A stretch of 64,000 nucleotides of DNA from Xylaria sp. FL1777 (taxonomy: Eukaryota; Ascomycota; Sordariomycetes; Xylariales; Xylariaceae), in the NCBI GenBank assembly GCA_022578965.1, contig MU400560.1, forward strand, positions 186,001-250,000, given 5' to 3'. Positions 23,829 to 35,586 of this stretch are shown piece by piece; the first letter of the stretch is position 1, and each line of letters begins with the position of its first letter. A program made the position numbers and the translations under genes. The notes beneath the pieces are model-generated. The model searched no databases and had not been told where the DNA came from. It was given only the letters and a program-made list of their open reading frames with translations.

Positions 23829-25064
23829 TTACTTAGACACAAGACTCAAGTAAAACCCAGCAGTATCCTTCACCTGTTCCTCAAAAGATTTGAACTTGAT
23901 GCCCAAGGCCTTTTCTGCCTTCGCGTTATCCAACACCATCTTGACACTAAACGGCTCTGCGTCCTCGGCAAAGACCGAGGGAATAGCCTCGGGGTAGTAC
24001 TTCTTGACAAACGGGAGAGCATCTGACCAATTTACGGCCGTGGGGCCTCCGCTGTCAAGGATGTACCGTCCGGGCTGGACGGACTGCTGGAGAGCCAGCA
24101 CGTGCGCCTTGGCCACGTCATCGATGTGGACGCTCACAGTGAGAAGGGGGTTCTTGGACTTGCCAAGGATATGGTTCAGGAGGATCGTATTTGAACCCTT
24201 GTTGAAATCGTCCACCGTCTTACTTAGCTTATTAGGGCCGAAGATGAAGGACGGGAAGAGGAAGACAGTCTCGAAGGAGGGGCTGTTGGATTTGAGGAAC
24301 TCTTCGGCCGTATCGATGGAAATACTTTTGCTGGCGGCATACGCAGACATACCGAACTGGACTTCATCATCTACGCTGTAGTGGCAGATTTCGTCGTCGC
24401 CTGGCTCGCGTCAGCTTCTTCAAAGTAGTAGTACATTTGACAATGACTTGTTGACTTACTTCTGAAGACGTCTCGCGAAAACTTGCCGACAGCGAGCTCG
24501 GGCATAGGCACATACACCGCGAGCGAGGACGTAATCACCACACGCTTGACATTGGGGCACTTGGCGGCAGTCCTAAGAAGAACCAAGGTTATGTCTCTGG
24601 CCGGCTCGAGGTAGTCCCGTTTGATGTTGTCAGTCTGCAGTGAATGATGATCAGCTAATGTGGTGATATTAATGTCCGCCCACGTGGGCGGCGGCGTGTG
24701 GTTGTGACGACGCACCTGAAGGTTGGTGGTGGGTGAGGCAACATGGATGATATAATCAACGGACTCAAGTTTATCCTCAAAAGCGCCGGCAGTTCCGAGA
24801 TTGGGAATCACGACGAACTCGACTTGGGCAAGGAATTGACTTGGGAGTGCTTGCTTGAGTCCTTCGATTTGAGGTTCCTGTCTCACCACGCCGCGCACTC
24901 GGTAACCGGACTCGAGGGCAGACAATGTCACGGAAAACCCCACGAAAGAGCTGACACCGGTTATCTGTGCCCAATTCTTGTTTAGCGACCTTTGAGACCA
25001 GGTTATGAGAGGTAATCAGCCCCTATCGATCTTCCAATCTTACCAATACGAGATCACCAGCCAT
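23829..25064 (-). CDS. Extended SDR, dihydroflavonol-4-reductase/GRE2-like NAD(P)H reductase
   Basis: Four exons: 25064-25044, 24964-24716, 24634-24460 and 24370-23829 (328 residues). A Rossmann-fold reductase that would act on a ketone, aldehyde or related carbonyl. The tiny first exon codes MAGDLVL and splices to ITGVSSFVGFSVTLSALESG, giving the N-terminal TGxxxxxG dinucleotide motif (residues 9-16). VDYIIHVASPTT follows at the end of beta-4/5; the catalytic Ser region is VVITSSLAVY and the YxxxK pair is Tyr159/Lys163 in YAASK. VFLFPSFIFGPN and VHIDDVAKAHVLAL are typical of the extended, DFR-like subgroup. It lies tail to tail with the PKS 619 bp away and fits as a tailoring reductase. It is not a PKS reductive-release domain: there is no ACP or adenylation partner. 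Substrate unknown. Confidence 0.88.
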
Positions 25065-28000
25065 TGTAGAGAGCTAGAGGTAAACGATTTCAGAGGCCAA
25101 TATCGGTATCGGGTTACAAGATAGTAGTGATCGGTAAGGAAGGGGATTGTTGCTATATATATTGTATTACTCGGTTAACGGCCTGTTGGCCATACCGGTG
25201 GCTATCTGGTATATACTCGTACAAGTGGAAACTTTCCAGATGTCTTCGGGGTAAAAACCACCCGTACATGCAGAGTATGCGACAGTTCTGCGATAGATCT
25301 TTTTAATACGCTGCTTTTTTTGCTTGATACTCCGCTTTAAATCTTATACGTTTAGTTAGCAGCGCTTTTACTTCGCATTGCAGGGGTAAAAGAATTGGCA
25401 TGCTAACAAAAAGGTCTTTTTGTTGTGTGTTAGAGATGTAAGTAAAAGCGCTTTCTTGCTAGCTCTAGAGTTGCAAGCTATAAACAACACGGTATTAAGT
25501 AAGTTTTAAGCACCAATTAGCGCTGTATTTATAAATTGCCTAGCGCAGGCTACGCTGGAAATATAGGCTGTTTGCTATATAAGGGGACCAGTGCTTATGT
25601 AGCGTTAGCAGCAAAAGCTAGGGCCGCTTGTTTTTATTTATTTTCTAAATACTTACTTAGGTAGGCAGCTAGTTAAAAAAAGGTAATGCTTCTCTCCCCG
25701 TGGACCAAGTCGACAACGTAGACTAGAGGGTTCTATTCGCGTTCCAATATCTGTTTGACGGTCGGTGTGCAGTTCGTCCGTAGGCGTTGTGTTATTGGAC
25801 CCAAGTTACGCATGATCACCTGAGCGGGGCGAGTAGTCAGCATGATTATGAACGAATCTCTCACTCTATCGCTATTATGAGAAAGAAGGTCTAGAATGAC
25901 TGACTTAGAAGTAACGAAGGATCAAGGAATCAAGGAATAGTATTCGCGTATTGAAAGTAGAGTGAAGTGGGTGGGTGACTAGACCGAGCCAGCCCCAAGT
26001 AGCTAGGTGAAGCTTAGTCATACAGCTGAACGGGTGTATTCTTTACGGGCGGAGTTATCTCAAGCATTCAGTTTCTAGTTTCTGGCTTGAATTAGTTGGG
26101 GTTTATTCAATCGCTTTATTCTCTATACTTTTATTACTAGATAAACATCATCCGGAATCGTAGGATGTAGCCTATCTCCTTGTATTGCAATGTTGGTGAC
26201 AAGTCTTGAAATATTAAGGGCTCATCACCTATAAAGCTATACCTTTAAAACATCGGTCTAAGTATCGATTGAGCTTTTCAAATCATACATTAACCTACTC
26301 TGCTAGCGAATAGCGGCATTGTTCTCCGCCCACCAGGTGACTGTGTTGCTTCCGACTACTAGTTGAATCGGACGTACGCGGTTTGTCGGGAGGAAGCTGT
26401 TAAGAGGGAACTGTGCGTCATATAAGCTAGTTGCTTTAACAAGCCCGCTAGTTGATAGCTGTAGAAAACAAGCGACCGAGGACAGTCGAGCTAGTGTTGT
26501 TGTTGGGCTGATGTATTAAGTTGTTCGCGATGTCTCGGAACCTTTTGGCTGTAGCAACTCGTTAGGGAGGTTTTAAGTCCTACGCGTTGTTAGTAGCTCC
26601 TCCGAGTACTCCCAAGGTTAGCTTGTAAGCACTAACCTGACGACCTTGACAAGAACTGTTTCCTAAACATGCCCTAGAGCAAGACGAGACACCTGCAGGA
26701 GAAGGGAGTTGTTGTTATAGGTGATTTTACGATAATGTAGACATCGGCGCCTAGTTTTACGCGGCAAAGGTTAGCAAGGTCTGCTTGAGCAGTCTGGGCC
26801 TCTATCTCGAGCAAATTATAGGCGTGCGTAGACAAGATAGAGCAGCCCGCGTATTAGGAAAGGGGAAGAAGTACGGACAATAGAGAGTGTGATGAATGCG
26901 GATGGATGAACAGTTGTTTGTATGTGGAGCGAAGAAACCATAAGGGATACTCTGCATCTAGCCGTATGACTAAGCCAGCCTACCTAGCCACTCAAGGACC
27001 AATTAGCTCCTCTCAGTTAACCAAATGCATGGCTTGGCAAACTGGTATTCAGACTATCTAGACTTGAGGCTATTCAGCCCTCGCTTATCTGAGACATATT
27101 GGCAGACCCCGGAGGTTAGGAAGGGCGCACCAACTTGGTAGCTACAATGAATTATTGTATTCCGAATAGAGCCAATCTCTCAATTCCTAGCCCTGATACA
27201 GGCTTCATTGTAGTTATTTACTATTTATATAACTACGGTCAACAAGTAATTATAACCTACAATAATCCTCTAAGGGGTATATAAAGACTACCGTAGCAGG
27301 TAATTGAGAAATGATGTTTTAGGCGTCGCTCCCATAATCCCCACCTAGGTACGCTTAAATGACAACGAGATTCCGATGTCTAGTGGGAGAATGAGTGCTT
27401 GAAGGCATAGGTATTGTAGATTGCCTTGCTTAGCTTAAGTTCCAGAAGCAGTAACAGTCTTGGTTCAACAAAAATTGTTAAAGTCGTCGAATGCTACTAT
27501 AGATAGTTACTGAAGCTAACAATACGAACTTATGCGAAATCGTAACACATGAACGTCACATATAACCAGCATGTTGTGCATGGACGGTTTCTTGAAACAA
27601 GAGCAGCATTAAGTCCTTAACACGTAAAATTGTAGTTTAAATCGTAAAACTCTTTAACACCCCGAAACCAGGTTAGAATACATGGGACCGCACTGCCGAG
27701 GTCCGGGATAGGTTGTTCGCATTCCGGAGTCCCTGGCCAAGAAGCATCTCAAGGCTGAGTTTTAGCTGCAAGTCGTGCAGGAAGCAGGCACAGATGTAAC
27801 CATCCAGCTCCGTACACGACAAGTACATTCGCAATACTTACGCGGCAGAATTGTAATAGCGTAGTTCACAACGGCATAATCCAACCCCCTTTCTAAGCCT
27901 GTCGCTGCGGCCGATCCTTGACTATTCTAGCGCAGCAGACCTACATGCGGCATTCGAAGATCTTTTGCGCCACTGATTTGAGATCTACAAGAAGTTTCCC

Positions 28001-28315
28001 GAGAAGTGTCACGGTCTAAGCGTGCATTTTCTCATGACAAATCTACGAAAATGATTCTAAGACGGGGACGGAGTATGGCCGTGTCCCACCTATGCTGCAA
28101 GGTCCTTAGACATGTGAACGACGCAACTAGCTATGCAGTTTGACCCTACGAATCCTCGTAGAAGTTACGGGGCTATGTTTGGATATCTAGCTTTCCATAT
28201 TCTCGCCGGAGTTATCGGGCCTCGCCATTGGCGAGGCGCGCAGGTATTAGAACATGTCTCTGTCGAGCATCTACGCAATGGCTGAATGCCATCTTAGTTG
28301 CAAGTTCTTCCAAAT
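25065..28315. other. AT-rich spacer inside the cluster (SDR 5' / MFS 5')
   Basis: 3.25 kb without a supportable gene. It contains a nested inverted-repeat structure (25361-25452) and generally low-complexity AT-rich sequence. A weak coding-like trace lies at about 27742-27960 on the + strand. There one frame reads sensibly in pieces (for example QEAGTDVTIQL and RQVHSQYLRG), but it is broken by four or more TAG/TAA/TGA stops and no splice solution was found. It may be a decayed gene; the family was not recognised. Promoters of the SDR (left) and MFS (right) genes lie at the ends. Confidence 0.45.
25361..25452. repeat. Nested inverted repeat / hairpin
   Basis: Perfect 13-bp arms, AGCGCTTTTACTT at 25361-25373 and its complement at 25440-25452, enclose 66 bp. 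Inside is a second perfect palindrome with 8-bp arms (AACAAAAA 25405-25412, TTTTTGTT 25417-25424) and a 4-nt loop. This could be a relic of a small DNA transposon or a cruciform-forming element. No target-site duplication is clear. Confidence 0.6.
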
Positions 28316-29805
28316 ATGTTAGTTCATCAAAACCAGCCTGGGACAGACACCGGGTTCGAAACCGAAACTTCGCTGCCTGACTCTAGTAATAGGGAACAGG
28401 AGAAGCATGCGGACCAGCTGCCTACAACAGCTTCTGAGCTTCCGCCGAAGTCTCCATTCCCGGATGGCGGACTGTCTGCTTGGCTCGTTGTCCTAGGAGC
28501 CTGGGGCTGCTACTTTTCGTCGTATGGGTTCGTGACTAGTAGCGGCGTCTTCCAAGACTATTACGAGACGCATTTTCTTCGCGACTATAGCCCAAGCGAG
28601 ATCTCATGGATTCTCTCAATCCAGGCTTTCTTCGTGTCTGCTTCTGCCCCGTTTGCCGGAGTGTTCTTTGATAGACATGGCCCGCATCTTCTCGTCGGGG
28701 TTGGTTCGGCTCTAATCATCCTTGGTCTCTTCACGCTATCCGCCTCAACTCAATACTACCAAATATTTCTGTCCCAGTCTGTCAGCTGTGGCTTGGGTAT
28801 GGGGATGGTATTCCACGGATCTGTCAATGCAGTCTCGACCTGGTTCCTGAAGAGACGGGGATTGGCTCTTGGGGTAGCATCTGCCGGATCTGGAGTAGGG
28901 GGAGTTATACTCCCGTAAGTGAGACCGTATTAATCTTGACTTACAACTTGGTTCTTGATCCTGGCCGATGTTCTCATCATATACTAACCTTTTAACAGTA
29001 TACTGTTTGACCGGCTAGTGGAACGATATGGTTTTCCCTGGACGGTTAGAATCATGGGGTTCTTGATTCTAGGAATACAGATCATCGCCTGCTTGACTGT
29101 TCGATCAAGGCTTGAGCATAAGCCGAAGCCATTCAGTATCGTTAACTTTTCCAAACCCTTCAAAGATAAGGTCTTCGCGCTAAACAGCTTGGCTTGCCTA
29201 GCTGGGATGCTGGGGACTCTGATTCCATTTAACTACCTAAAAGTTGCCTCTCTGACCGCTGGCGTGTCACCGAATCTGGCAACCTATCTGCTGTCGATTA
29301 TTAATGCTAGCTCGTACGCACTTCATTCCACAAACAAGAATTATGTACTAACAAGAGTAGGATTATTGGCCGAGTAATACCCCTTTGGGCCGGTGATCAT
29401 GTAGGACCGTTCAACACCATCGCAACCCTCATGTTATACGGCGCGATTCTTGTACTCGCACTCTGGATTCCGGCGGCTGCCAATTCGAAGGCAATAATTG
29501 CTTTCACGGCCTTGTTTGGTATACCACTTGGATGCTTTAACGCTGTTATACCAGCCTTAGTAGGAAAGATATCCGCGATTGAGGAGATTGGATTCAGGGT
29601 TGGGACGACGTTCTTCGTCGTTTCCATTGCTGCATTGATTGGGAACCCTATTGCTGGTCTGCTCATTGGCAAAGGTTGGACAGAGGGCGCAAACTCCTAC
29701 AACGGACTGAAGCTCTTCTGTGGCTTGTCCATTGCAGTGTCTGGATTACTGTTTGCGGCAACAAGGATACAGATCGGAGGATACAGGTTAAATAAGAAGA
29801 TATGA
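28316..29805 (+). CDS. MFS transporter, monocarboxylate-transporter-like (MCT) family
   Basis: Three exons: 28316-28914, 28999-29313 and 29358-29805 (453 residues). The first in-frame ATG is used. After a hydrophilic N-terminus rich in Glu and Ser, the protein shows the fungal MCT signature PDGGLSAWLVVLGAW, then SYGFVTSSGVFQDYYE, and helices typical of 12-TM MFS carriers. A loop with DRHGPHLL sits between TM2 and TM3, and FLKRRGLALGVASAGSGVGG in the TM4/5 region. The second intron is only 44 nt (GTACGC..AAGAG); splicing it restores IIGRVIPLWAGDHVG and removes a frame break. MCT-like proteins in fungal clusters are usually read as metabolite exporters or precursor importers. It marks the probable right border of the cluster; spt16 begins 660 bp further on. 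Confidence 0.88.
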
Positions 29806-30465
29806 GGGCGTGATGATTAACTACCACCACGCGTCAATCGTGACAGTCGGGATCGCATGATAGCACCAACTGCGTAGAATATTCAACAACCCACAGATAT
29901 CCAACGAAAACCGCCTTAAAGTGGCAGGTAATGGTGTCTTGATGATGAGGCGCGACAATCAATAAAAAAGTCGGAAGGCTTGCAGCAGGCAACAACTTGA
30001 GAGAAGTGTCACCTACAAGTAGCTCTCCATAAATGTAATGGAGAGATTCACATAGAATTGAAGAAGCTCGGAAGTCCAGTACTGGTATGCGACATGTGGC
30101 TCACGCGAAATGCATTAAACACAACCGCGTCACGCGATTTAGTGGAGCCCACTTAGTGGAGAGCAGACTCCACTTTAAAGAGCTCACCTAAGGTACCTAC
30201 CCCTACGCAGTAAGTAAGGTACTTGTAGGCACCTAAGCTAGGTACCTCTGCACTTTCTCCCTTCAGCCTTCAGGAGCCGCCGGGTCTTGCCTACCTAGAT
30301 CCAACTCGCGTCACCTCAGATTTTTGGGGCGGCGACGTTTTGATTGACTCTCCAATCCTACACCTCTCCGTCTCTCTGCCTTCCCTCTCTCATCCGTCCT
30401 CCCTCACCACAACCACCATCCGCCGATCACTGACCTGCCATCTTCCGCGCCCAGTTTCTACCAAG
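29806..30465. promoter_or_regulatory. Intergenic region and spt16 promoter
   Basis: The stretch has GTACCTA/TAGGTACC-type motifs at about 30180-30245. The last 110 bp are a CT-rich leader before the spt16 ATG, a common fungal housekeeping promoter layout. No gene is seen. Confidence 0.45.
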
Positions 30466-33400
30466 ATGGCAGAGATCAAGATCGACTCCAAGCTCTTCCA
30501 CGAGCGCGTTTCGCATTTCATCAGCGCCTGGAAGAACGACAAGCGCACCTCTGACAATGGCGTCTTCGCCGGCGTCTCCTCCATCGTCATCATGATGGGC
30601 AAGGTCGAGGAAAACCCTGAATTCCACAAGAACAATGCCATGCATGTACGTCTCCGACCACGCTCCAGGTCCTGCGAAACTACACTAACGCTTGCCTTAG
30701 TTCTGGTTGCTAGGCTACGAGTTCCCGACGACCCTAATGCTATTCACCACGGAGAAGCTATATGTTGTTACGACCACCAAGAAAGGTATTACTTGAACCG
30801 CGCATGATACATCGAGGTTGCTGACTTGCTTGTAGCTAAGCACTTGGAACCCCTAACCAAAGGGAAATTTCCAGTCGAAGTGCTTGTCAGAGGCAAGGAT
30901 GCCGCCGCAAATGAAAAACAGTTCATCACTATCGCAGAAACCATCAAGTCTGCAGGCGTAAGTCGTTCATTCATCTTCTCGTCTGCTGTACCTGCTAATC
31001 CGGTTATCTATACAGAAAAAGGTCGGTGTGCTCACTAAGGACACGTCCAAAGGTCCTTTCGTCGATGAATGGAAAAAAGTTTTCAACGATAAGTTCTCCG
31101 ACGCCGAAGAGGTCGATATCTCCACTGCTCTATCTACGGCGGCCTTCTCTGTCAAAGACGAAACCGAGCTGCGCGCCATGCGGACTGCTTCGAAAGCCTG
31201 CGTTGCCCTAATGAACCCATACTTCTTAGACCAGATGTCCGACATTCTAGATCAAGAAAAAAAGGTCAAGCATAATGCGCTAGCCCAGATGGTTGATTCA
31301 AAACTAGATGACGAAAAGTGGTGGAAGACAGTTGAGCTGCCTGGAAAACAGAAATTACCATCAGACTTTGACCCATCGTCACTCGATTGGTACCTCGGCC
31401 CGGCTGTCCAGAGCGGTGGCAAGTATGATCTTAAACTACACGCGGAACCGACGAAAGATAATCTTCATGCTGGCGTTATTATCGCTGGCATGGGCTTGCG
31501 ATACAAGTCTTACAGCTCCGTCATCGCTCGAACCTTCCTGGTTGATCCCAACAAAACTCAAGAGAGTGTCTACAAGACCCTGCATACTGCGCATAACCTA
31601 GCTCTAAAAGAAATCCGAGATGGAGCTGTTGCCAAAGATGTCTACAACAAGGCCCTCGGCTACATTAGGTCGAAAAAGCCTGACTTAGAAAAGCATTTCG
31701 TGAAAAACGTCGGATGGGGAATTGGCATCGAGAGCAAGGATACAAGTTTGATCTTGAATGGCAAGAACGCGCGATCTTTGAAGGATGGAATGACACTGTG
31801 CATCACCACTGGCTTCACTGACGTCGAGAACCCTTCGCCGCAAGATAAGCTGAGTAAGACTTACTCATTGGTTATTACTGACACCATCCGAGTGACTACC
31901 AGTGAACCGGTTGTTTTCACTGGCGATGCCCCGTCTGAACTAGATGCGACATCGTTTTTCTTTAAGGATGATGAAGAAATCCAACCTACGCCGAAGAAGG
32001 AGAAGAGGGATGCTCGAGTTGGTGCTGTTGCTACTAAAAATATCACCAATACGCGTCTACGTTCCGAACGTACTACCCAGGTTGACGAGGATCAAGAGAA
32101 GAGACGCCGGGAACATCAGAAAGAACTTGCTTCTAAGAAGCAAAAGGAAGGTACGGCCAGATTTGCCGAGTCGACAAGTGGCCAAAATGGCACCGAAGTC
32201 AAGAAATTCAAGAAATTCGAGTCGTACAAGAGGGATAACCAGCTCCCTTCAAGAGTCAAAAATCTTGAAATTGTAGTCGACCAGAAGAACCATACAGTCG
32301 TACTTCCGGTGATGGGAAGGCCTGTTCCTTTCCACATCCACACTATCAAGAACGCAAGCAAAAATGATGAAGGGGAGTGGTCTTACTTGCGAATCAACTT
32401 TCTATCACCGGGTCAGGGAGTCGGTCGAAAGGACGATCAACCTTTTGAGGATGCATCGGCACATTTTGTTAGGAGCTTAACCTTCCGTTCTCTCGATGGT
32501 GACCGCTACGATGAAATTGCAACCCAGATCTCCAACATGAAGAAGGAGGCCACCAAGAAGGAGCAGGAAAAGAAGGACATGGAAGATGTCGTAGAACAGG
32601 ATAAGCTCATTGAGATCCGAAGTAAGCTCATTTTAGATACCCCGGTGAATATGCAGTGCTAACAGTTGACAGACCGACGACCTCCGGTCATGGATAATCT
32701 ATACATTCGTCCCGCTATGGAGGGTAAACGTGTCCCAGGCAAAGTTGAAATCCATCAGAATGGTATTAGATACCAGTCGCCACTCAACACGCAGCAGAGG
32801 GTTGACGTACTGTTCTCTAATATTCGCCACTTGTTCTTCCAGCCCTGTGCCCATGAGCTTATCGTGGTCATTCATATACATCTGAAAGATCCTATCATCA
32901 TCGGCAACAAGAAAAAGACCAAGGATGTGCAGTTCTACAGAGAAGCTACCGACATTCAGTTTGACGAGACCGGAAACCGCAAGCGGAAATACCGGTATGG
33001 CGATGAAGACGAGTTCGAGGCTGAACAGGAAGAACGACGACGTAGAGCGGAGTTGGATCGTATGTTCAAGCTCTTTGCTGACAAGATTGCTGATGCTGGC
33101 AAAAATGAGGGCGTTGAAGTCGACATGCCCCTTCGCGAGCTTGGGTTCAATGGTGTTCCTTTCCGTAGCAATGTTTACATCCAGCCTACGACAGATTGCC
33201 TCATTCAAGTCACGGAGCCTCCATTTATGGTTATCACACTCGACGACATTGAAGTAGCCCATTTGGAACGCGTGCAATTTGGGCTCAAGAACTTTGATCT
33301 CGTTTTCGTCTTTAAAGACTTCAGTCGCACACCATTCCACGTTAATACTATACCGGTTGAGTCTTTGGAAGATGTTAAAGAGTGGCTGGACTCCTCAGAT

Positions 33401-33775
33401 ATTGCGTTTACCGAAGGACCCCTCAACCTCAACTGGCCCACCATCATGAAGACGGTGACAGCAGATACTCACCAGTTCTTTGCGGATGGTGGTTGGTCGT
33501 TCCTCCAGAACGAGACTGATGACGAGGACGAAGAAGAAGAGGAAGAAGAGTCCAATTTTGAAGTATCCGAATCTGAACTGGAGGCGGCAAGCGAGTCCAG
33601 CGAGGACGACTCAGACTTCGATAGCAACGCGTCTGACGAGGCCAGCGAAGAGGGCTCCGAGGAAGACGACGAAGGCGAAGATTGGGACGAATTGGAGAAG
33701 AAGGCCAAGAGGAAAGACCGTGAGAGTGGCTTGGATGAAGAGGAAAGTGGCCGGAACAAGAAGAGAAGACGCTAG
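30466..33775 (+). CDS. spt16: FACT complex histone chaperone subunit Spt16
   Basis: Five exons: 30466-30645, 30701-30785, 30836-30957, 31016-32621 and 32673-33775 (1031 residues, the usual fungal length). FACT (Spt16-Pob3) reorganises nucleosomes during transcription and replication. The N-terminal aminopeptidase-P-like domain starts [34 protein letters not shown] and [13 protein letters not shown] lie in the pita-bread fold. Dimerisation and middle domains follow, with [20 protein letters not shown] formed across the last intron and [21 protein letters not shown]. The C-terminus is the hallmark acidic tail (long Asp/Glu/Ser run, about residues 930-1000) with a basic end KKRRR. Each intron has a CTAAC/CTGAC-like branch site, and splicing restores conserved sequence at every junction. 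Essential gene, flanking the cluster on the right. Confidence 0.96.
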
Positions 33776-34782
33776 AGGTTAGCAATATGCGGTATGCGAG
33801 GGTCGTTTGTTGAAAAATGGGGTTTCTTATACCTAGGTCCGGGTATTTAAATGGGTATTGAGAGGTTCATGGGCTGTTTGTGCTGCCTTTTATTTTAATA
33901 TAGTCTGGAAATCCAGGCGGCGGAGGATAGGGACTACTAGTTAAGTCCATCAGGCTCCTTTGCGCCGTTTAGACATAAGTTCGCCGCAGTTGAGCCTTGC
34001 CTGGTTGGGAAGCGGTTTCATGAACTGGCATAAAATGTGCTATAGCGGGGTCAACTCGAACCTTTTTTTTTCTCATTTGCGCATATCACTCGCTTGCAAT
34101 ATGCAACGTAGGTTAAGTTGTTATGTGGTATAAAACAAGAGGACTAGGTACTAATGGCTCATGAATTAATTGAAATTTCTTAAATTTGCCTTGGTTTTTT
34201 TTCTTTTCTTTTTTCTTTGATCTTTTCGGCTATGAAAGATATTTCTAATATTTTTGCATTATGAGATCCGCTATTTTCACAATATGCAAGCACGGTGACA
34301 AGAGAAAACAGTACAAGAACAGATTTGTGGATAGCATTAACTGTATTTTATTTTATATATGGTTATATAATTCATAAATAATCTCGCTAAAACGACAATA
34401 AGACGGTTGCGAGTGGGTGGTATCATGAGGCTCAAAGGTTGTGAAAAGCCTCGCTGGGTATAGATAGGTGATGTACAGTATAGAGGAGAAGAGAGAGAGA
34501 TAGAAACCTGTCTTTCCTTTTATCTGTGTCCCGACGGAAAAATGGAATAAAATAAAAACAAGAACCAACTCATACGCCCGTATCCCTCGTAGCCTAGAGG
34601 ATGTTCGTCGTGTCGTTCAACTCGTGGATTGGTCATTAGATGATAGGTTTTTTTTCCCCTCGTTGGCGAAAGGAAGAGGAGAGAAACCAAGTGGGAAGGG
34701 GGGAGGATCAGGCAGTCAGTCTGCTACATCCCATAATAGATCGTCTAGGAACATAGCTAGGAACTAGATAGCTCCGCGGCGC
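33776..34782. other. Convergent intergenic region, spt16 3' / PalI-like 3'
   Basis: AT-rich 1 kb containing T-rich runs (about 34063-34073 and 34195-34220), with no coding potential of note. Presumed 3' UTRs of both genes. Confidence 0.4.
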
Positions 34783-35586
34783 TTAGAACCAGCGACGGCG
34801 CGTCGGCGACGAAGTGGCGAGCTTGGTGTCGCGGTAGCGGCTCTCGCGTCGGCGATGGATGCGGGCGCTGCAGCAGGTGAAGATCAAGATGACGGAGGCG
34901 AGGAGGCAGAGGATGGCGGCGACGAGGGTGGTCCAGGCGGCGGCGCCGTAGGAGGCATTGACGCTGGTGCTGGAGTCGTTGACGGCGGACTTGACGATGG
35001 AGAAGGACACGAAGTCGGTGATGAGGACGACGACCACGACGAGGAAGGTAATAAAGGCGCCAAGGGCCGCCAGGAAACTTCCCACGAAACCGGCTCCGAG
35101 AGCCAGGACAAAGGAGATGAAGGCTAGGCCGGTCGCGATGGGATGCAGGATCATCACCTTCGTGAGGGCCTTGGCCGTGTCGTGGGCGTAGTCCGAGAAC
35201 GAGGTGTCTGCTACATTTTGCTCGATCACGGCCACGGGATCATAGCCGACGTGCGAGTCACTGCAGAATTTGGAGCCAGAGCTACGTTGTGTTGTCAGCT
35301 TTGAACGAAAGTAGTGGTGATGGTGGTTATGGAGAAAGAATATTTCCCAAAATAGAGAAACTTACGATTGAAAGTCCTGGGTGCAGTAGCCGAAGGTACC
35401 AAAGGTGATAGAAGGAAAGCGGTCATCGTCATCGAATAGAGTAGACCGTGCATTCGTGCCCAGGTCAACCCTTAGTAGAGAGATACTAGACACTACGGGA
35501 GCGGAGATGTCGGTTATGATGAGTAATATAGTGGCGGCGAAGAGAAAGAAGGTGCCGATGTGGTGGAAGAAGCCTGTCCGAGCCAT
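34783..35586 (-). CDS. SUR7/PalI (Rim9-like) family four-TM membrane protein
   Basis: Two exons: 35586-35366 and 35281-34783 (239 residues). The N-terminus MARTGFFHHIGTFFLFAATI begins TM1, followed by an extracellular loop with SFGTFGYC-like sequence (ITFGTFGYCTQDF) and a second Cys (KFCSDSHVGYDP). Three more hydrophobic helices follow: FISFVLALGAGFVGSFLAAL, FITFLVVVVVLITDFV and TTLVAAILCLLASVILIF. A short basic cytosolic tail (RIHRRRESRYR) ends the protein. The GFGYC/Cys loop and four helices define the SUR7/PalI group; Rim9/PalI members assist ambient-pH signalling at the plasma membrane, while Sur7-like members sit in eisosomes. The length matches Rim9 more than the long Aspergillus PalI, but a specific role cannot be assigned. 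The 84-nt intron lies in the loop. Confidence 0.82.

Noticed and set aside
33444..33785. Antisense frames over the spt16 acidic tail
   Set aside because: Ser/Arg-rich shadows of a Glu/Asp-rich coding strand.
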